From: Limnephilus marmoratus | Lineage: Eukaryota; Arthropoda; Insecta; Trichoptera; Limnephilidae | DNA: 64,000 bases | NCBI GenBank assembly: GCA_917880885.1 | Contig: OU862908.1 | Location: 10,204,501 to 10,268,500 of the forward strand | Direction: 5' to 3' | Position numbers and translations under genes: made by a program | Shown here: piece by piece, positions 35,592 to 46,539 of the stretch | How positions within the stretch are numbered: position 1 is the first letter of the stretch | Layout: every line of letters starts with the position of its first letter | The notes under the pieces: generated by a model | The model's database searches: none | What the model was told of the DNA's origin: nothing | The model's input: the letters and a program-made list of their open reading frames with translations, nothing else

Positions 35592-36560
35592 GCGATGTGT
35601 CAGTTCAGCTGGAATGGGCTCATGTGATCCGCTCCTTTGCGGGAAGCGGTTCCTACTCCCACTCCTTTTTCAAATCGACTACTCCCAGAGAACCCGGCCC
35701 AGTCCCAGTACTCTCCGCATCCAAATAAATCCGGCGGTAATCCGGCGGTCCGAGCAACTCAACGCCGAAGCGCGAAAACCGCACTCGAATACAAGTCCCG
35801 GGTTCCTTTAAACCCAAGCGCCTTGTTCCAAGCTACGTGAATCGCGACACAATCCATTAATTTCGCCCACTCCCGGACTCGCGCGAACGCCGCGAACTAC
35901 TACATTCCTGACTCACCCCGTGGCCGCCGCGCCGGCTTGCTCCGCGATCCACGGTCCGGCGTCACTCACCATTCCACTCATGAGTCGCGGGTCTCGGTGA
36001 GTTCCCGACACTCCCCGCTACCCGCGGCCGGCCAACTATGACACTTCCCCTTGAGTCACGTCACGAGCTGGGCGCTGGGCGTTCATTCGATCGCTGTTCG
36101 TTGATCGACACACACGTGCGTGACCCCTTCGGCTAGGCACGGAGTAGTTTTTAATTAGAGCGTCTTATCTGGTATCGTTAATCAACGGGTGACGTGCATT
36201 ATAAAATAATAGTTTATAGTAAAGCATTACAGCTTATTAATTTACTTATTTAAATTCTCAATAAAAGACCGTGCAGTGTAGATACATTGAATGTACCTAC
36301 ATTGCACGGGTGACGGGTCCTTGTTCTCGTACGGGTCTTGTCCGACTCCGGGGTTCTGAGTTCTCGTGTGGGTTCTACGAGTAGGTCCTGGTTCCGAGTT
36401 CTTTGAACCCGTGCGTCCCGTTTCGGTGCGCCGCAACAATACCCAGTGCCCAGTCCGCACCTAAGAACTCGGACCCGGGACCTGCTCCTAGAACTCGTGT
36501 ACTTTTAAAAGGAAGCAAGTCTCGGAGGCTTCCGGAAAAATGCAGAACTTACCCACCTCT
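35592..36560. promoter_or_regulatory. CpG-dense block of unknown nature, interrupting a LINE remnant
   Basis: About 970 bp far richer in C, G and CpG than the flanks (for example CCGTGGCCGCCGCGCCGGC near 35920). It holds GTGAGT donors on both strands (plus near 35996, minus near 35967), a TCACGTCACG motif near 36056 and TGACGTGCATTATAAAATA near 36190, which would suit a promoter. It also contains inverted repeats (36271-36309; 36365-36402 with 36461-36500), which would suit a mobile insertion. It could be a noncoding first exon and promoter (for ELOVL on the minus strand or an unknown gene) or a GC-rich transposon. Confidence 0.35.
36271..36309. repeat. Near-perfect 20-bp hairpin
   Basis: CCGTGCAGTGTAGATACATT faces the reverse complement of CCGTGCAATGTAGGTACATT almost without a loop. 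It matches at 18 of 20 positions. Confidence 0.7.
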
Positions 36561-36567
36561 ACTGTGC

Positions 36568-36745
36568 GGTAGGGCGAAGGAGACCGGGAAGGCCAAGATT
36601 AAGATGGAGCAACAACGTCCTCAAAGACATATCTACCTTGGAGGTTCTAAACTGGAGAGAGCTGGCACAAAAACTGAGATGAGTGGAGGAAGACTCTTGA
36701 GGAAGCCAAAACCCATCAGGGGTTGCAGAGCCAAGGGTGATGATG
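36568..36745 (+). mobile_element. LINE ORF2 C-terminus, downstream part
   Basis: RRPGRPRLRWSNNVLKDIST, then LEVLNWRELAQKLR, then after a one-base shift EWRKTLEEAKTHQGL and a stop. This is the classic end of a non-LTR retrotransposon ORF2. With 35501-35591 it forms one ORF split by the CpG-dense block. Dead copy: frameshift and stop. Confidence 0.75.
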
Positions 36746-36747
36746 AT

Positions 36748-36845
36748 ACGTTAAATAAAGTTGTTTCTGTAGAAAATACATTAAAGAAAGTTTTTCTATT
36801 AAAATACATTAAATAAAGTTTTTCTATTGAAAATACATTAAATAA
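36748..36845. repeat. Tandem repeat, about 34-bp unit, three units
   Basis: Units of the form TTAAATAAAGTTTTTCTATT then GAAAATACA repeat three times, directly after the LINE scrap. Probably expansion of its 3' tail. Confidence 0.75.
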
Positions 36846-36932
36846 TTCGTCTTACACCTTTCTTAGAGCAAAGCCCTAGTTAAAAAGGCGGAGAAAACGT
36901 ATTTAAATAGCAATTAAAAAAAGTAGCACATA

Positions 36933-36971
<39 letters not shown>
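36933..36971. repeat. (AT)n microsatellite
   Basis: About 20 TA dinucleotides, followed by further TATATTATAT-rich sequence up to about 37010, then an A/G-rich run (37030-37080). Confidence 0.95.
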
Positions 36972-36974
<3 letters not shown>

Positions 36975-37329
36975 TAAAATGTATATATTATATTATATAC
37001 ATACACATATATAAAACAAGAGAATAGAAATATGACAGAAAGAAGAATAGAGAAAAAGAAAGAAAGAAAGGAAAAGGATATCTAATATTATAATAAGCAA
37101 TTTCCAGAGTGTTTTTATTGAACTTTTAATTTTTTATAATTTGTTTCCAATCTTAATTTAACGGTTAAATCGTTTAACTCCAATATATTTGAAGAATTGT
37201 TTGGTTATAGTGGTGTAACTGCGCTGGACAGTCATGGAGCCAAGAATATTTGGTCTTTTGCTGGTTGACAAAAGAGTCAAGCTTTCACTGTTGGAATAAT
37301 CTTTGTATATTTGGAAAAGCGTAATATTT

Positions 37330-37733
37330 TTTAATGTGAATACCTCACTAGAGTCCCAGCTGCTCCCGTCCTCAGCCAGTGAGACTATGGCATCCCCGAT
37401 TGGGGTATGTTGTGAGGCTGAAGGTAGTGGGGAGGGGAAGGAGATGGTGAAAAGGAAGGCGGGGAAGCAACTGGCTATTCAGATCTGGTCAACAAACACG
37501 GCTAAAGTCATTTCAAGCAACCTTTCAATTCTGAATGGTGGTCTTAGGCCAGGGCGATACTGAGAGTATCTTCCACTCTGGAACGTGCCACAAATATACT
37601 ATAAATTATTTTAAATGAATTAATTGTGAAATAACATAATTTAATCAAATAAAGTTTATTTGCCGATCCGGAATTCGATCTCGCGACCTTCGGGTTGCGA
37701 GTCAAGAGCCTTACCCTAGACCACGCCGGTTAT
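37330..37733 (-). mobile_element. SINE A copy 6 (full length, head type ii)
   Basis: A complete body on the minus strand with a tRNA-like head at 37733-37665 (minus GTGGTCTAGGGTAAGGCTCT then a diverged B box AGATCGAATTCC). The head differs from that of copies 2 and 10 while the body is the same. An open frame of 86 codons on the plus strand is incidental. Confidence 0.8.
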
Positions 37734-38648
37734 CGTTTTCATAAATATAACGTGAAGTGAAGGACTCCAAATTCTTATATTATATTCATTCCTATATTAT
37801 ACGTGCTAATTTATTGTTACAAGGAGCATCAGCGACCCTGAGAAATTTCCTTATACGTAAAAGACTAATGACCACTTGTAGAATGGTTTTCCTCATGGAT
37901 CTAATGGACTTCATTACTATTCATTCTGTTAAATTCCGACATTTCCTATTGAATCAGTGAACACTTAGTACATTTTTCACTCTTATTATTCTTCTTAAAG
38001 ATCCCTCTGGCATTCAGAGGTGCACACAGGCCCCCTCAATTTTTTCTCTAGGTAACATTCATGAAATACTTAAGAAATAAATCATGGAATCTCTGCTAAA
38101 ATCAGATAACAAAATGAAACTCCTTTGCATCCAGAACTAATCCTACAGGTGTGTATAAAAAAAATCACAAATTTTATATGAAATTGTCACGATACTATTA
38201 ATCATATCACATCGTAAATTATTATTGTACTGTGAATCACTTTCTTTCCATGTAGCCATTATTTGGGTCAAATACTTTTTTAAATCATGATTGAACTCTA
38301 AATTTCTTAAATTCTTTATGTTGACCAGACTTCACATTAATCCACTGTTGTGTGGTCTATGTTTTTACTATCTACTTCCTGAGAATATGGACCTGTAGAA
38401 CAAGTCGCTATTTGGGAATCCAGTTTTCACTACGACCATATTTATTATCTTACCACAACACTTTCATCTGGAATTCGAGAACTAAGCGAAAAAGGGTCAG
38501 TAATAAACAGAGTTTTAAGATAAGTATGCAATAAAAAGGTTATCTAAAACAGACCTGTTCTCTTAAACAACACGTATTATGTGTTTACATATACATTGAA
38601 AATTGAAATCTACTGTATTAATGTGTGCGAATACGTTCGAAAACCTAT
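37734..38648. other. No recognised feature
   Basis: AT-rich, nothing recognised. Confidence 0.4.
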
Positions 38649-39123
38649 TATTTATTAGGTATTATACTTCGATTCTGTGCAGAAACGGGCGGTCCGTTTG
38701 ATAGATTCTCCCATCTTAACAGACGGACTGCAATCTTTAGAGCATAGGCGTCAGGTGGGCTGTCCTTGTTCTACCGGTATTACAATGGAAGATGCTCCGA
38801 GGAACTAGCATCATTGATCCCGATGCATAGTCGGGAAACACGCCAAACACGCGCCCAACATTTGTACACGGTTGACATTAGTCACATGAGAACGGGTCGT
38901 TTCTATGACTCGTTCTTGAGTTCAACGGCTCGGCTGTGGAACGATTTGCCGGCCTCTGCGTTTCCTCCCTCCTACAACATGGGTCTCTTCAAGACCCATG
39001 TTAACTCCTTCCTTTCCTCACAAAGACCCTCCACACAGCATCTACAAAGATGATATAGGCCCTGAGGAAAATAATTTCCCTCAAAGATGATAAGGCCCTG
39101 AGGAAAATAATTGGAGTTAATGT
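38649..39123 (+). mobile_element. LINE 3' end (Jockey/CR1-like ORF2 C-terminus and 3'UTR)
   Basis: DSVQKRAVRLIDSPILTDGL, QSLEHRRQVG, then after a frameshift LFYRYYNGRCSEELASLIP and, near the end, ARLWNDLPASAFP and NSFLSSQRPSTQHLQR before the stop at 39053. This is a typical Jockey/CR1 ORF2 C-terminus. From about 39003 the sequence (CTCCTTCCTTTCCT, AAAGACCCTCCACACAGCAT, GATATAGGCCCTGAGG) matches the 3' end of repeat B. It ends in GTTAATGTAAAAAAAAA. 5' truncated and frameshifted. Confidence 0.85.
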
Positions 39124-39194
39124 AAAAAAAAAACTAACTAACCATAACGCCGTTCTTGGCACACAAAATAATATATAACGAAAATGTGAATGGT

Positions 39195-39385
39195 AGACAT
39201 GACGAGATAAAGTAAATCAGATACTTGAGTCGGGCTATGTCAAAGTCAGAACAATAAAAGAGTGTGTATGAGACGATGTATGTATGTGAACGAGGCAAGG
39301 AGTGTGTGCCAAGATCGAGTTGTTTGTCCGTCCTCTCTTCCTACCCCTGCGGGGAAATGGCATGATGGTTAGTTAGTTATCGTAA
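39195..39385 (+). mobile_element. LINE 3' end, family D, TTAG tail
   Basis: Contains AATCAGATACTTGAGTCGGG and a block that in frame reads MYVNEARSVCQDRVV. It then has CCTACCCCTGCGGGGAAATG and GGTTAGTTAGTTA. Related copies lie at 12486-12590 (minus), 45249-45375 and 63085-63125. Confidence 0.7.
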
Positions 39386-41481
39386 CGGTAAATATTCTCA
39401 TTGATTGAATTAGGACAAAATATAAAAACAAATAGGAATAAAACCTCTTAAATTTGAAAAGCCTGCTTATAATATTAATCTTTCACACCTTGAAATTATC
39501 GAAAATATGTTTTTATAGTTGGAACGACCGCCAATTTTTTGACATTGAATCAATCATCAGATGGTATACAATTTTCGTTATTAGTTAAATATATATTTAT
39601 GCTAATTTTTTACTTTCTAAAACACGTCAAGTTCACTGTCACAATTTAATAATCACAATGAAATTGCGTGTATCTAGTGACCTATCGACTACATTTCAAT
39701 CATGATTTTTTTCTAATGAATGCCGTCAGATACTTGTATTGTATATCTGTCAGATAAGATCTATTTGGTAGAACTATTCAGTAGCAGATCATTATTAAAT
39801 TTGGAACATCCGCCTTTTATTTTGTATCATGAGTGCTGTGTCATTTTCAATGGTGATCTATATCATCGTAATTCGCCACGCGCTTAGTTGTTTTGAAATA
39901 TAAAATATGGCCTTAAGGTTACTTAAGCCACAATGGAGGTTAAAACATTAATCGATTTGTCAAAACGACCAATAATTTTGTTAAATTATATCGTGAAACG
40001 AATAAACTTGTTCAAAACGTTATTGAAAAATACCGACGATGATTTAATTGTAGGTAGGTATTTTATGATAACATAACCACAACGATGTTTTCAATCCAGC
40101 CCATTATAAATTCAACGAAATTTTTCATTTCTAATTCCAATTGCGTTTACCTAATGAATCAATCGAATGTAAAACGGAGGTATTCATGGGTGATCATAAA
40201 CCGTAGGTGTGAAATATAGCTTGTTTTTCTGTCAAAAGACTTTGTGTGATGGATCACCACAATAATTCAGAGTGTTCCGATTTCAAGGAAAGAGTAGATT
40301 CGACATGAATGGACCAGTCCCATTGGGAACATGTACCAGTTGACACAATTGCTAGGCAGTTTTAGTAGTCTTACAGAAGTAACAAAGATGTGTGAAGTGG
40401 TCGTAAGTTTCCAATCACTATTCAATGCACAATATTTTTAACACCATCATTAGCAGTATCATTTACGCACTTGAGAAATGTCTATCTCTTTGAAGTCATT
40501 CTCAAAATGAGAATAATGTGGCTATAAACCGCACTTTACTTGAAAATGTACCAAAATTAAACACACGATAAATGTTTAGAGAAACATTGGATATGAATGC
40601 ATTATTTTAGGTTAACTGCGATACTATAATATTCTTGCTTTTTAGGTCATTCTTGTGTTCCAAATAAACGTACAACAATTAAGGAGACTGAAGCAGTAGA
40701 TAGAAAAGTAGCAAAGAGTTTTCCTTTGGTAAAACCTTTACTCGAAAGATTCTAGTCGAATCTGCTTTATGTAGGTATATATTATACAGTATTTGAGCTT
40801 TCACTGAATTGGTAGGTATCTATAATCTTTGTATATCAGGGTTTCTTTAAATCATGACTTGATAACTCTATCAAATGAAACATTTCGTGATGCATTTCTT
40901 TCTTAGACGGAGAGGTCAGAGATACCGTCTATCATCTTGGACTGGTTGAAAATTTGTAGAAAAAATTTTGATAACATCGCAAAAAATATCTCTCAATCAA
41001 TAAAATATAATTTTTTATCTCTCGTGATTTCAACGATCGGTCAATAGCGGTAGCATGGACGGTACTTAGTTACTTGTCATTTATTTACAAAGCTGTGTAG
41101 GTACTTAAAGTTATTCTTCAAAGACCATTCACTAATATCTGCTATTGTAAATTAACAGGCTTCAATGAGTTCTGCCAAACAGGTATTGACTTTTTCATTT
41201 TCTAAATGCGTCTTCCGTTGCTGTTGAAGTGTTTGTTCGACGGATCTGCTATAAGTACCTACACTATTGCGTCGATAGAACCACAGACACTGGGCACTGG
41301 ATAGTGTTCACTGTACATGTTCGTAGTGTAGGACATCACTTGAGAGACAAGGGAGTGAAGCACTTCATCTTACTGTGGTGAACTTTGAATCCTCATGTGT
41401 CCATATGTGTCCATGATGATCAGCAGTCAATTGACAAGGTCAATTATGTACTATGTATAAACTTATATTATAGCTTTATTC
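39386..41481. other. No recognised feature
   Basis: 2.1 kb AT-rich, no supported gene or repeat. Confidence 0.4.
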
Positions 41482-41535
41482 TTTGCTAATTTTGATAACG
41501 CAGTTTTTGTGAAATATCACCTCGAGGGTTCTTAA
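41482..41535 (+). repeat. Repeat C copy 3 (diverged)
   Basis: GCAGTTTTTGTGAAATATCA then CCTCGAGGG, aligned to copies at 24392-24450 and 33690-33755. Confidence 0.4.
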
Positions 41536-42705
41536 AATAGAAAATCTTTCTTACGATAAGCGAGACTAATTGTAAGATAGATTTTCTAATTTCACGACGA
41601 TAGAAGTGAAAACTGTAGCTGATTACATATTTACACACGCCATGGACTTGAAATGTTCAGACTTATGGGATAAATTGTCAAGGAAAGGAAGATTACAAAG
41701 GCACAAGATCCAAATTTGCACAACACGTGAAGAAAATATGGCATTACAGATTAATAATTTAGCTACTACTTTAAAATAGGGTTTTCTATAAAACCTATGC
41801 ACAAACGGGAAGGACCTTCTGAATAGGTATAATACATGATATATTATAATATATTATATTTGTTTATTGTTGCATTGTTGCATTTTGGCAACCACCGAGG
41901 CTGCTCGCCCTCCACCGGAACAGTTCAGTTAAATTTATCTCGCCGCTAGGGACACAAGATCCTTTTCGCCGCATCAAGTATGACATAAGTAAAATCAAAT
42001 GATAAAAGTATGATAAGTGTAAATCACTATTAGAATGTTTTTGTTGCGGACATGTGTGCGTTTAATAATTATTAACTAAATACATCAGTCCACAAATAAC
42101 TTGAGATGAGTATATTTGCCAGATTTAATATTGCTTACCAAAATCCAACGGTATATTCTCATAATTTAAAAATTTAAATACGTACATGGTACATAATTCG
42201 GTTACTCACCCCGTTTAAAAAATTCTGAGATTGAAATTAAAATATTGAGTAAATGAATAATTTACCACTGCATAATGTTTGTATTTATAAACATTAAATT
42301 CGTGCAGTCGTGGACAGGTTCGCAAGGACTATTCGTGATCTTAAATATGTTTTCACGATACTTATGAAATGATTATCACTTTCTGGAAATGTAATATTGA
42401 ACGGGATGCCGCAAACAATCGTGCCGATTGTTCTTTTGTCTTTTTCTTGAAATTAGACCGATTTTACGCCAATAGTTAGAAAATAATAAGATATTATTGT
42501 TTCTAGGAATATGAAGATGTTTCCAATTTCTGTTTTAATGCGCTAATAGAAATAGGTAACCCATTAATTAAAATTTAGAAAAAGTATTAAGATAAAACAA
42601 AATAAGTGATTTAATGAGTATATAATAATATACAAATTTATTGAGAAAGATGTAGCTTCAGCTTCGTTACATTGATGTCCTATAATGAAAATTTCAGTAC
42701 GCATT
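41536..42705. other. No recognised feature
   Basis: AT-rich. A small GC-richer patch at 41885-41985 was not identified. Confidence 0.4.
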
Positions 42706-42766
42706 TTTTTAAATTTGCTCCAAACAAGAGGCCCCGAGAAAAATAATTCCCCTCGGGGTCTATGTC
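42706..42766 (-). repeat. Repeat B copy 3 (3' tail only)
   Basis: Only the terminal hairpin region remains. Its arms (42729-42738 and 42752-42761) differ from the consensus by a paired change: CCCTGAG/CTCAGGG has become CCCCGAG/CTCGGGG. Confidence 0.7.
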
Positions 42767-42774
42767 ATCTTACT

Positions 42775-43160
42775 ATTGTCGTGGTCGAGGGGTAAGGCTC
42801 TCGACTCGCAATCCGAAGGTCGCGGGGATCGAATCCCAGGATGCCCAAATAAATTTATTTGATTAATTTGTGTTATTTCACAATTAATTAATTAAAAATA
42901 GTATGTCACATACAGAGTGGAAGTTAATCTCAGTATCGGCCAGGTTTAAGCCTCCATTCAGAATTGAAACGTTGGTTGAAATGGCTTTAGCCGTGTTTAG
43001 TCACCAGATCTGATTAGCAAGGTTCTTCCCCACCTTCCTCTTTCTCACGTTCTTCCCCTCCCCATTACCTTCAGCCTCACAACATAATCCAGGATGCCAT
43101 AGTCCCACTGGCTTCAGACGGGAGCATTGGGACTCTTGTTCGGTTTACACATAAAAAAAA
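42775..43160 (+). mobile_element. SINE A copy 7 (full length, head type ii)
   Basis: The head has GTGGTCGAGGGGTAAGGCTC and B-box region GGGGATCGAATCCC, then the common body and an A-run at 43153-43160. It starts close to the repeat B tail at 42766. Confidence 0.8.
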
Positions 43161-43727
43161 CAGTTTAATTACATGAAAGCACTTATACTTGAAACTACTA
43201 AAACATTTTTCAAACCCTTATTTAAAAAAAAAAATTACTTGTAGCTACCTACATTTATTTCCATATTTTCTCCAAACCGTCTTAATATTATAAACATTTA
43301 TGTATTCCTGTGTGATTTTATAATGAGTTTTACTAAATATTGTGAATATTCTGGGTTACTAGGTACAATAAATCATTAAAACACCGCCTGACGACCAGAA
43401 ACCAGAGGTTATTAATTAAAATATAACGATTTTATATCATATATTTTGAGATCAAGAAAACTATTAAAAAATGTTGTCCATTTGGGCGCACCTATTCCGA
43501 GAAACAGACAGAATTGTGAGAAAGTGAGTTATTATTTCCAATTTAATGTTAACCTTCAATTTGTAAAGGTAGTATAAAAAATAATAAATTGTCGTTTTGT
43601 GTAATAATACAAAAATAATTTTCTGTTATGTTACTTTGTACATAACATTTTAACCTGCCATTAAACAAATGACGAAATGCCATTTGTTGATGGGTTTACC
43701 AGAGTGGTATATTAGTTTCAGTATCGC
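43161..43727. other. No recognised feature
   Basis: AT-rich spacer, nothing recognised. Confidence 0.4.
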
Positions 43728-44079
43728 CTTTTTTTTTTTTACAGTGAATAGCGCACAAGAATCTCAACTGCTCCCGTCTGGAGCCAGTGAGACTATGGCA
43801 TCCCCAATTGGGGTATGTTGTGAGGCTGAAGGTAGTGGGGAGGGGAAGGAGGTGGGGAAGAGGAAGGTTGGGAAGTACCTGGCTATTCAGATCTGGTCAC
43901 TAAACACGGCTAAAGCCATTTTCAAGCAACGATTCAATTCTGAATGGTTGTCTTACACCAGTGCGATACTAATAGTATCTTCCACTCTGGAACATGCCGC
44001 AAATATACTATATATTATTTTAAATGAATTAATTGTGAAATAACACAAATTAATCAAATAAAATTTATTTGCGCATGCC
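43728..44079 (-). mobile_element. SINE A copy 8 (headless, very similar to copy 10)
   Basis: From the T-run (poly(A) on the minus strand) at 43731 to GCGCATGCC at 44079. The body is almost identical to the copy at 46734-47158, so it is young. The tRNA head is replaced by a 45-bp piece of SINE A in plus orientation (44080-44125). A 124-codon open frame on the plus strand spans it and is incidental. Confidence 0.8.
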
Positions 44080-44145
44080 TTGGTGCAAGACCACCAATCA
44101 GAATCGAAAGGTTATTTTTTTATTTTGAAATGGCTCTTTTTTTAC

Positions 44146-44438
44146 ATGAGCTCCACACAAGAGGCCCTGAGTAAAATAATTTCCCTCAGGGCCTATGTCA
44201 TCTTTGGGGATGCTGTGTGGAGGGTTTTCTTTAGGAAAGGAAGGAGATGAGAGTTCTGGAAAGGAAAAGGGTTCAAGGGGCGGGTAGGAATCTGGGATTC
44301 AGTATGTCCTAGTCATCCGCTCCAAGACCTAGACAAACCTCACCCCATGAATCCGGGCACCCCTGCTAAATCACCAAACGCAGCAAACCACTCGGGGTGA
44401 CCTATGTTCCCGGTTCCCGGGGCGGTGATGTGATGAAA
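44146..44438 (-). repeat. Repeat B copy 4
   Basis: Minus-strand copy with a perfect 3' hairpin (arms 44172-44181 and 44195-44204, AGGCCCTGAG/CTCAGGGCCT). The body lacks the long-middle segment and ends near GTTCCCGGGGCGGTG. Confidence 0.8.
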
Positions 44439-45086
44439 AGAGCCAGATCTGATTCGCCAGGTTTCTTCCAACCCAAATCCTTCTCCTCCCAAATATCTTC
44501 GGCTTGACAAAAAACCTCAGTGCGCTATTCAAAAATACTTGAGAAAAAATACGTTATAATAATAACTACGTTCATAATTCTTTTTTAAAGTTTTGTTATT
44601 TGGTCAGGTTGACATTATATGTTAAGCGTACGAATATTTATTTCCGATTTCACGAAAAACAGGACCTGGTTGTCAAAAATATTTAAAAAAATGAAAAAAT
44701 GTGTGTATTTCATGAAGTTATTGAAGGTATTATTATAAGCACTTCAATAAAGAGAAATAAATCAGAAACTCTTTCTTTTTTTGAGTGGCATCGCAAATCG
44801 CAACGCATGCCGACTACTCGCTACAAGTAATACTAATAAATACCAATGGAGACAAATAAATAGAAATAAACTATTCCCAGCAAGAGCTCGTACGGACGTC
44901 TTATACGTTCATTCTCTTCCTCGTCTTGTTTGAAAACGAAAAAAACAAAAAAGATACCAGAACAATAACGTCGATGTGTCGATAAAAACAAATAGTCGTT
45001 ATGGGTGTGGGTCAACGTAGTGTCGTATCTTGTTCAAATGAATATAGGTATTCACCATCGCCATCATACTGTATTTTATATTTCAA
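44439..45086. other. Mostly unassigned, with a possible SINE A scrap
   Basis: 44445-44525 (GCCAGATCTGATTCGCCAGG) is a possible SINE A scrap. The rest is AT-rich and unrecognised. Confidence 0.4.
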
Positions 45087-45248
45087 CTAGCTGACCCGGC
45101 GAACTTCGTAATCGCCTCAGAATCAATAACTGTTGTGTTAACTTATTTGCTGAATTAAATTCAGTTTTTTTATCAAGTTAAAAATTACACAATGAAGAAA
45201 TTATCGATCTGTTTTGTTTTTGTCAGTATCAGATATGGCGTTAGAAGA

Positions 45249-45375
45249 GCATGTATGAGACGATATATGAATGTGAACGAGGCAAGGAGTGTGTGCCAAG
45301 ATCGAGTTGTTTGGTGGTCCGTCCTCTCTGCCTACCCCTGCGGCGAAACGGCGTGATGGTTAGTTAGTTAGTTAG
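45249..45375 (+). mobile_element. LINE ORF2 C-terminus, family D, TTAG tail
   Basis: The frame reads ACMRRYMNVNEARSVCQDRV then VWWSVLSAYPCGETA and TGA at 45354-45356, followed by GGTTAGTTAGTTAGTTAG. This is a typical end of a non-LTR retrotransposon ORF2 and the best-preserved family D copy. Confidence 0.75.
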
Positions 45376-45466
45376 ATATGGCGTTGTGTACGGATTTATA
45401 ATTTTTGTGTTTTTATTACTTTTCCACTTACTTACGGGAATTGTGTTTCATTTTCTTTATACAATT

Positions 45467-45809
45467 TGGGAGGCGGGAATGGGTACCGCCGCCCCGGGAA
45501 CCTTTATTGGAAAACCAACACCTCTGCCATAGGTCACCCCAAGTAGTTCGCTACGTTTGGTGATTTAGCAGGGGTGCCCGAGTTCATGGTTCAAATGAGG
45601 TTTGTCTAGGTCTTGGAGGCGGATGACCAGGACATACTGAACCCCAGATTTATACCCACCCCTTAAACCCCTTTCCTTCCCAGAACTCTCCTATCCTTCG
45701 TTTCCTAAAAAAAACCCTCCACACAGCATCCCTAAAGATGACATAGGCCCTGAGGGAAATTATTTTCCTCAGGACCTCCTGTGTGGAGCTCATGTAAAAA
45801 AAAATACGT
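45467..45809 (+). repeat. Repeat B copy 5 (near full length)
   Basis: Runs from GGGAGGCGGGAATGGGTACC to GAGCTCATGTAAAAAAAAA. It has all shared blocks, the short-middle version and the 3' hairpin at 45745-45777. A good reference copy. Confidence 0.85.
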
Positions 45810-46539
45810 GTGACGGAGACTAATTATAATTACTGTATTTTTCATTTGGAGGGATGCAGACATACGTTCACCGTTTGTCACATTTTCGACTGTTGATATT
45901 TAGTGTGTAAGAAAGAGGGACAGCATGACGTTTAAAAACAAAAGCAAAACAAACAGCGCATTGTCATTTTCGACATTTTAGAATTTTTAGAATTCACTCA
46001 CTACTCAATATTATACTTATCATAATATTCCTGCAGCTCTTTGAAAAGATGAGAATTCGTTCAATACAAAAAGTACGAGGAAAAGAATTTTCTTCACAAT
46101 AATTTTTTTCGTGAATTTTTGCGATGTTTTAATAGCTATTCTGCTATTCGGGCGGAGACAAATCCAACAAATCAAAGATCACAAAAATCGGTCCAGCCGT
46201 TCTCGAGTTATAAATGATGTAACTAACCCGACATTGTTTTATATGTTAAGATATAGCACTAAATGCCATGAAATTCTGTGGGCAAGCACCTTTGTTGGTA
46301 GAAACCAAATGCCAATGAAACCAAACTGCTGATTTTTAAAGCAAACCACATTTTTTCAGAAAAGCATCGTAAAATGTATAATTTATGTGTGGTAAATTAT
46401 AAAACTGATTTTTTTCTCAGTCAGTGTGCTCTTTTACAATCATTCTGTTTGGTGTTGGACACGACACATTTTATTTTATTTTTAGTTTATTTTATTTTAT
46501 TGTGAATACCCAAATTTCTTTATTAATATTTTTCTGAAT

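Larger units (their letters stand above)
45087..46245 (+). mobile_element. Composite retroelement remnant (LINE/RTE-like ends)
   Basis: The left part carries CTAGCTGACCCGGCGAACTT (45087) and the right part AAAATCGGTCCAGCCGTTCT then CGAGTTATAAATGATGTAAC (46183-46222). Both are motifs I recognise from widespread insect repeat ends; family assignment is from memory and uncertain. The interior is occupied by a family D LINE end (45249-45375) and repeat B copy 5, so the unit is nested and old. Confidence 0.4.

Noticed and set aside
35495..35840. Three overlapping plus-strand open frames in the CpG-dense block.
   Set aside because: GC-rich DNA has few stop codons. The first frame starts in LINE sequence and none has a recognisable domain.
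43669..44043. 124-codon plus-strand open frame, with relatives at 46562-47056 and 37303-37563 sharing a MASPIGVCCEAEGSGEG-type peptide.
   Set aside because: The shared peptide is the antisense reading of the SINE A body, recurring wherever a young copy lies in minus orientation. It has no start, promoter or domain of its own.
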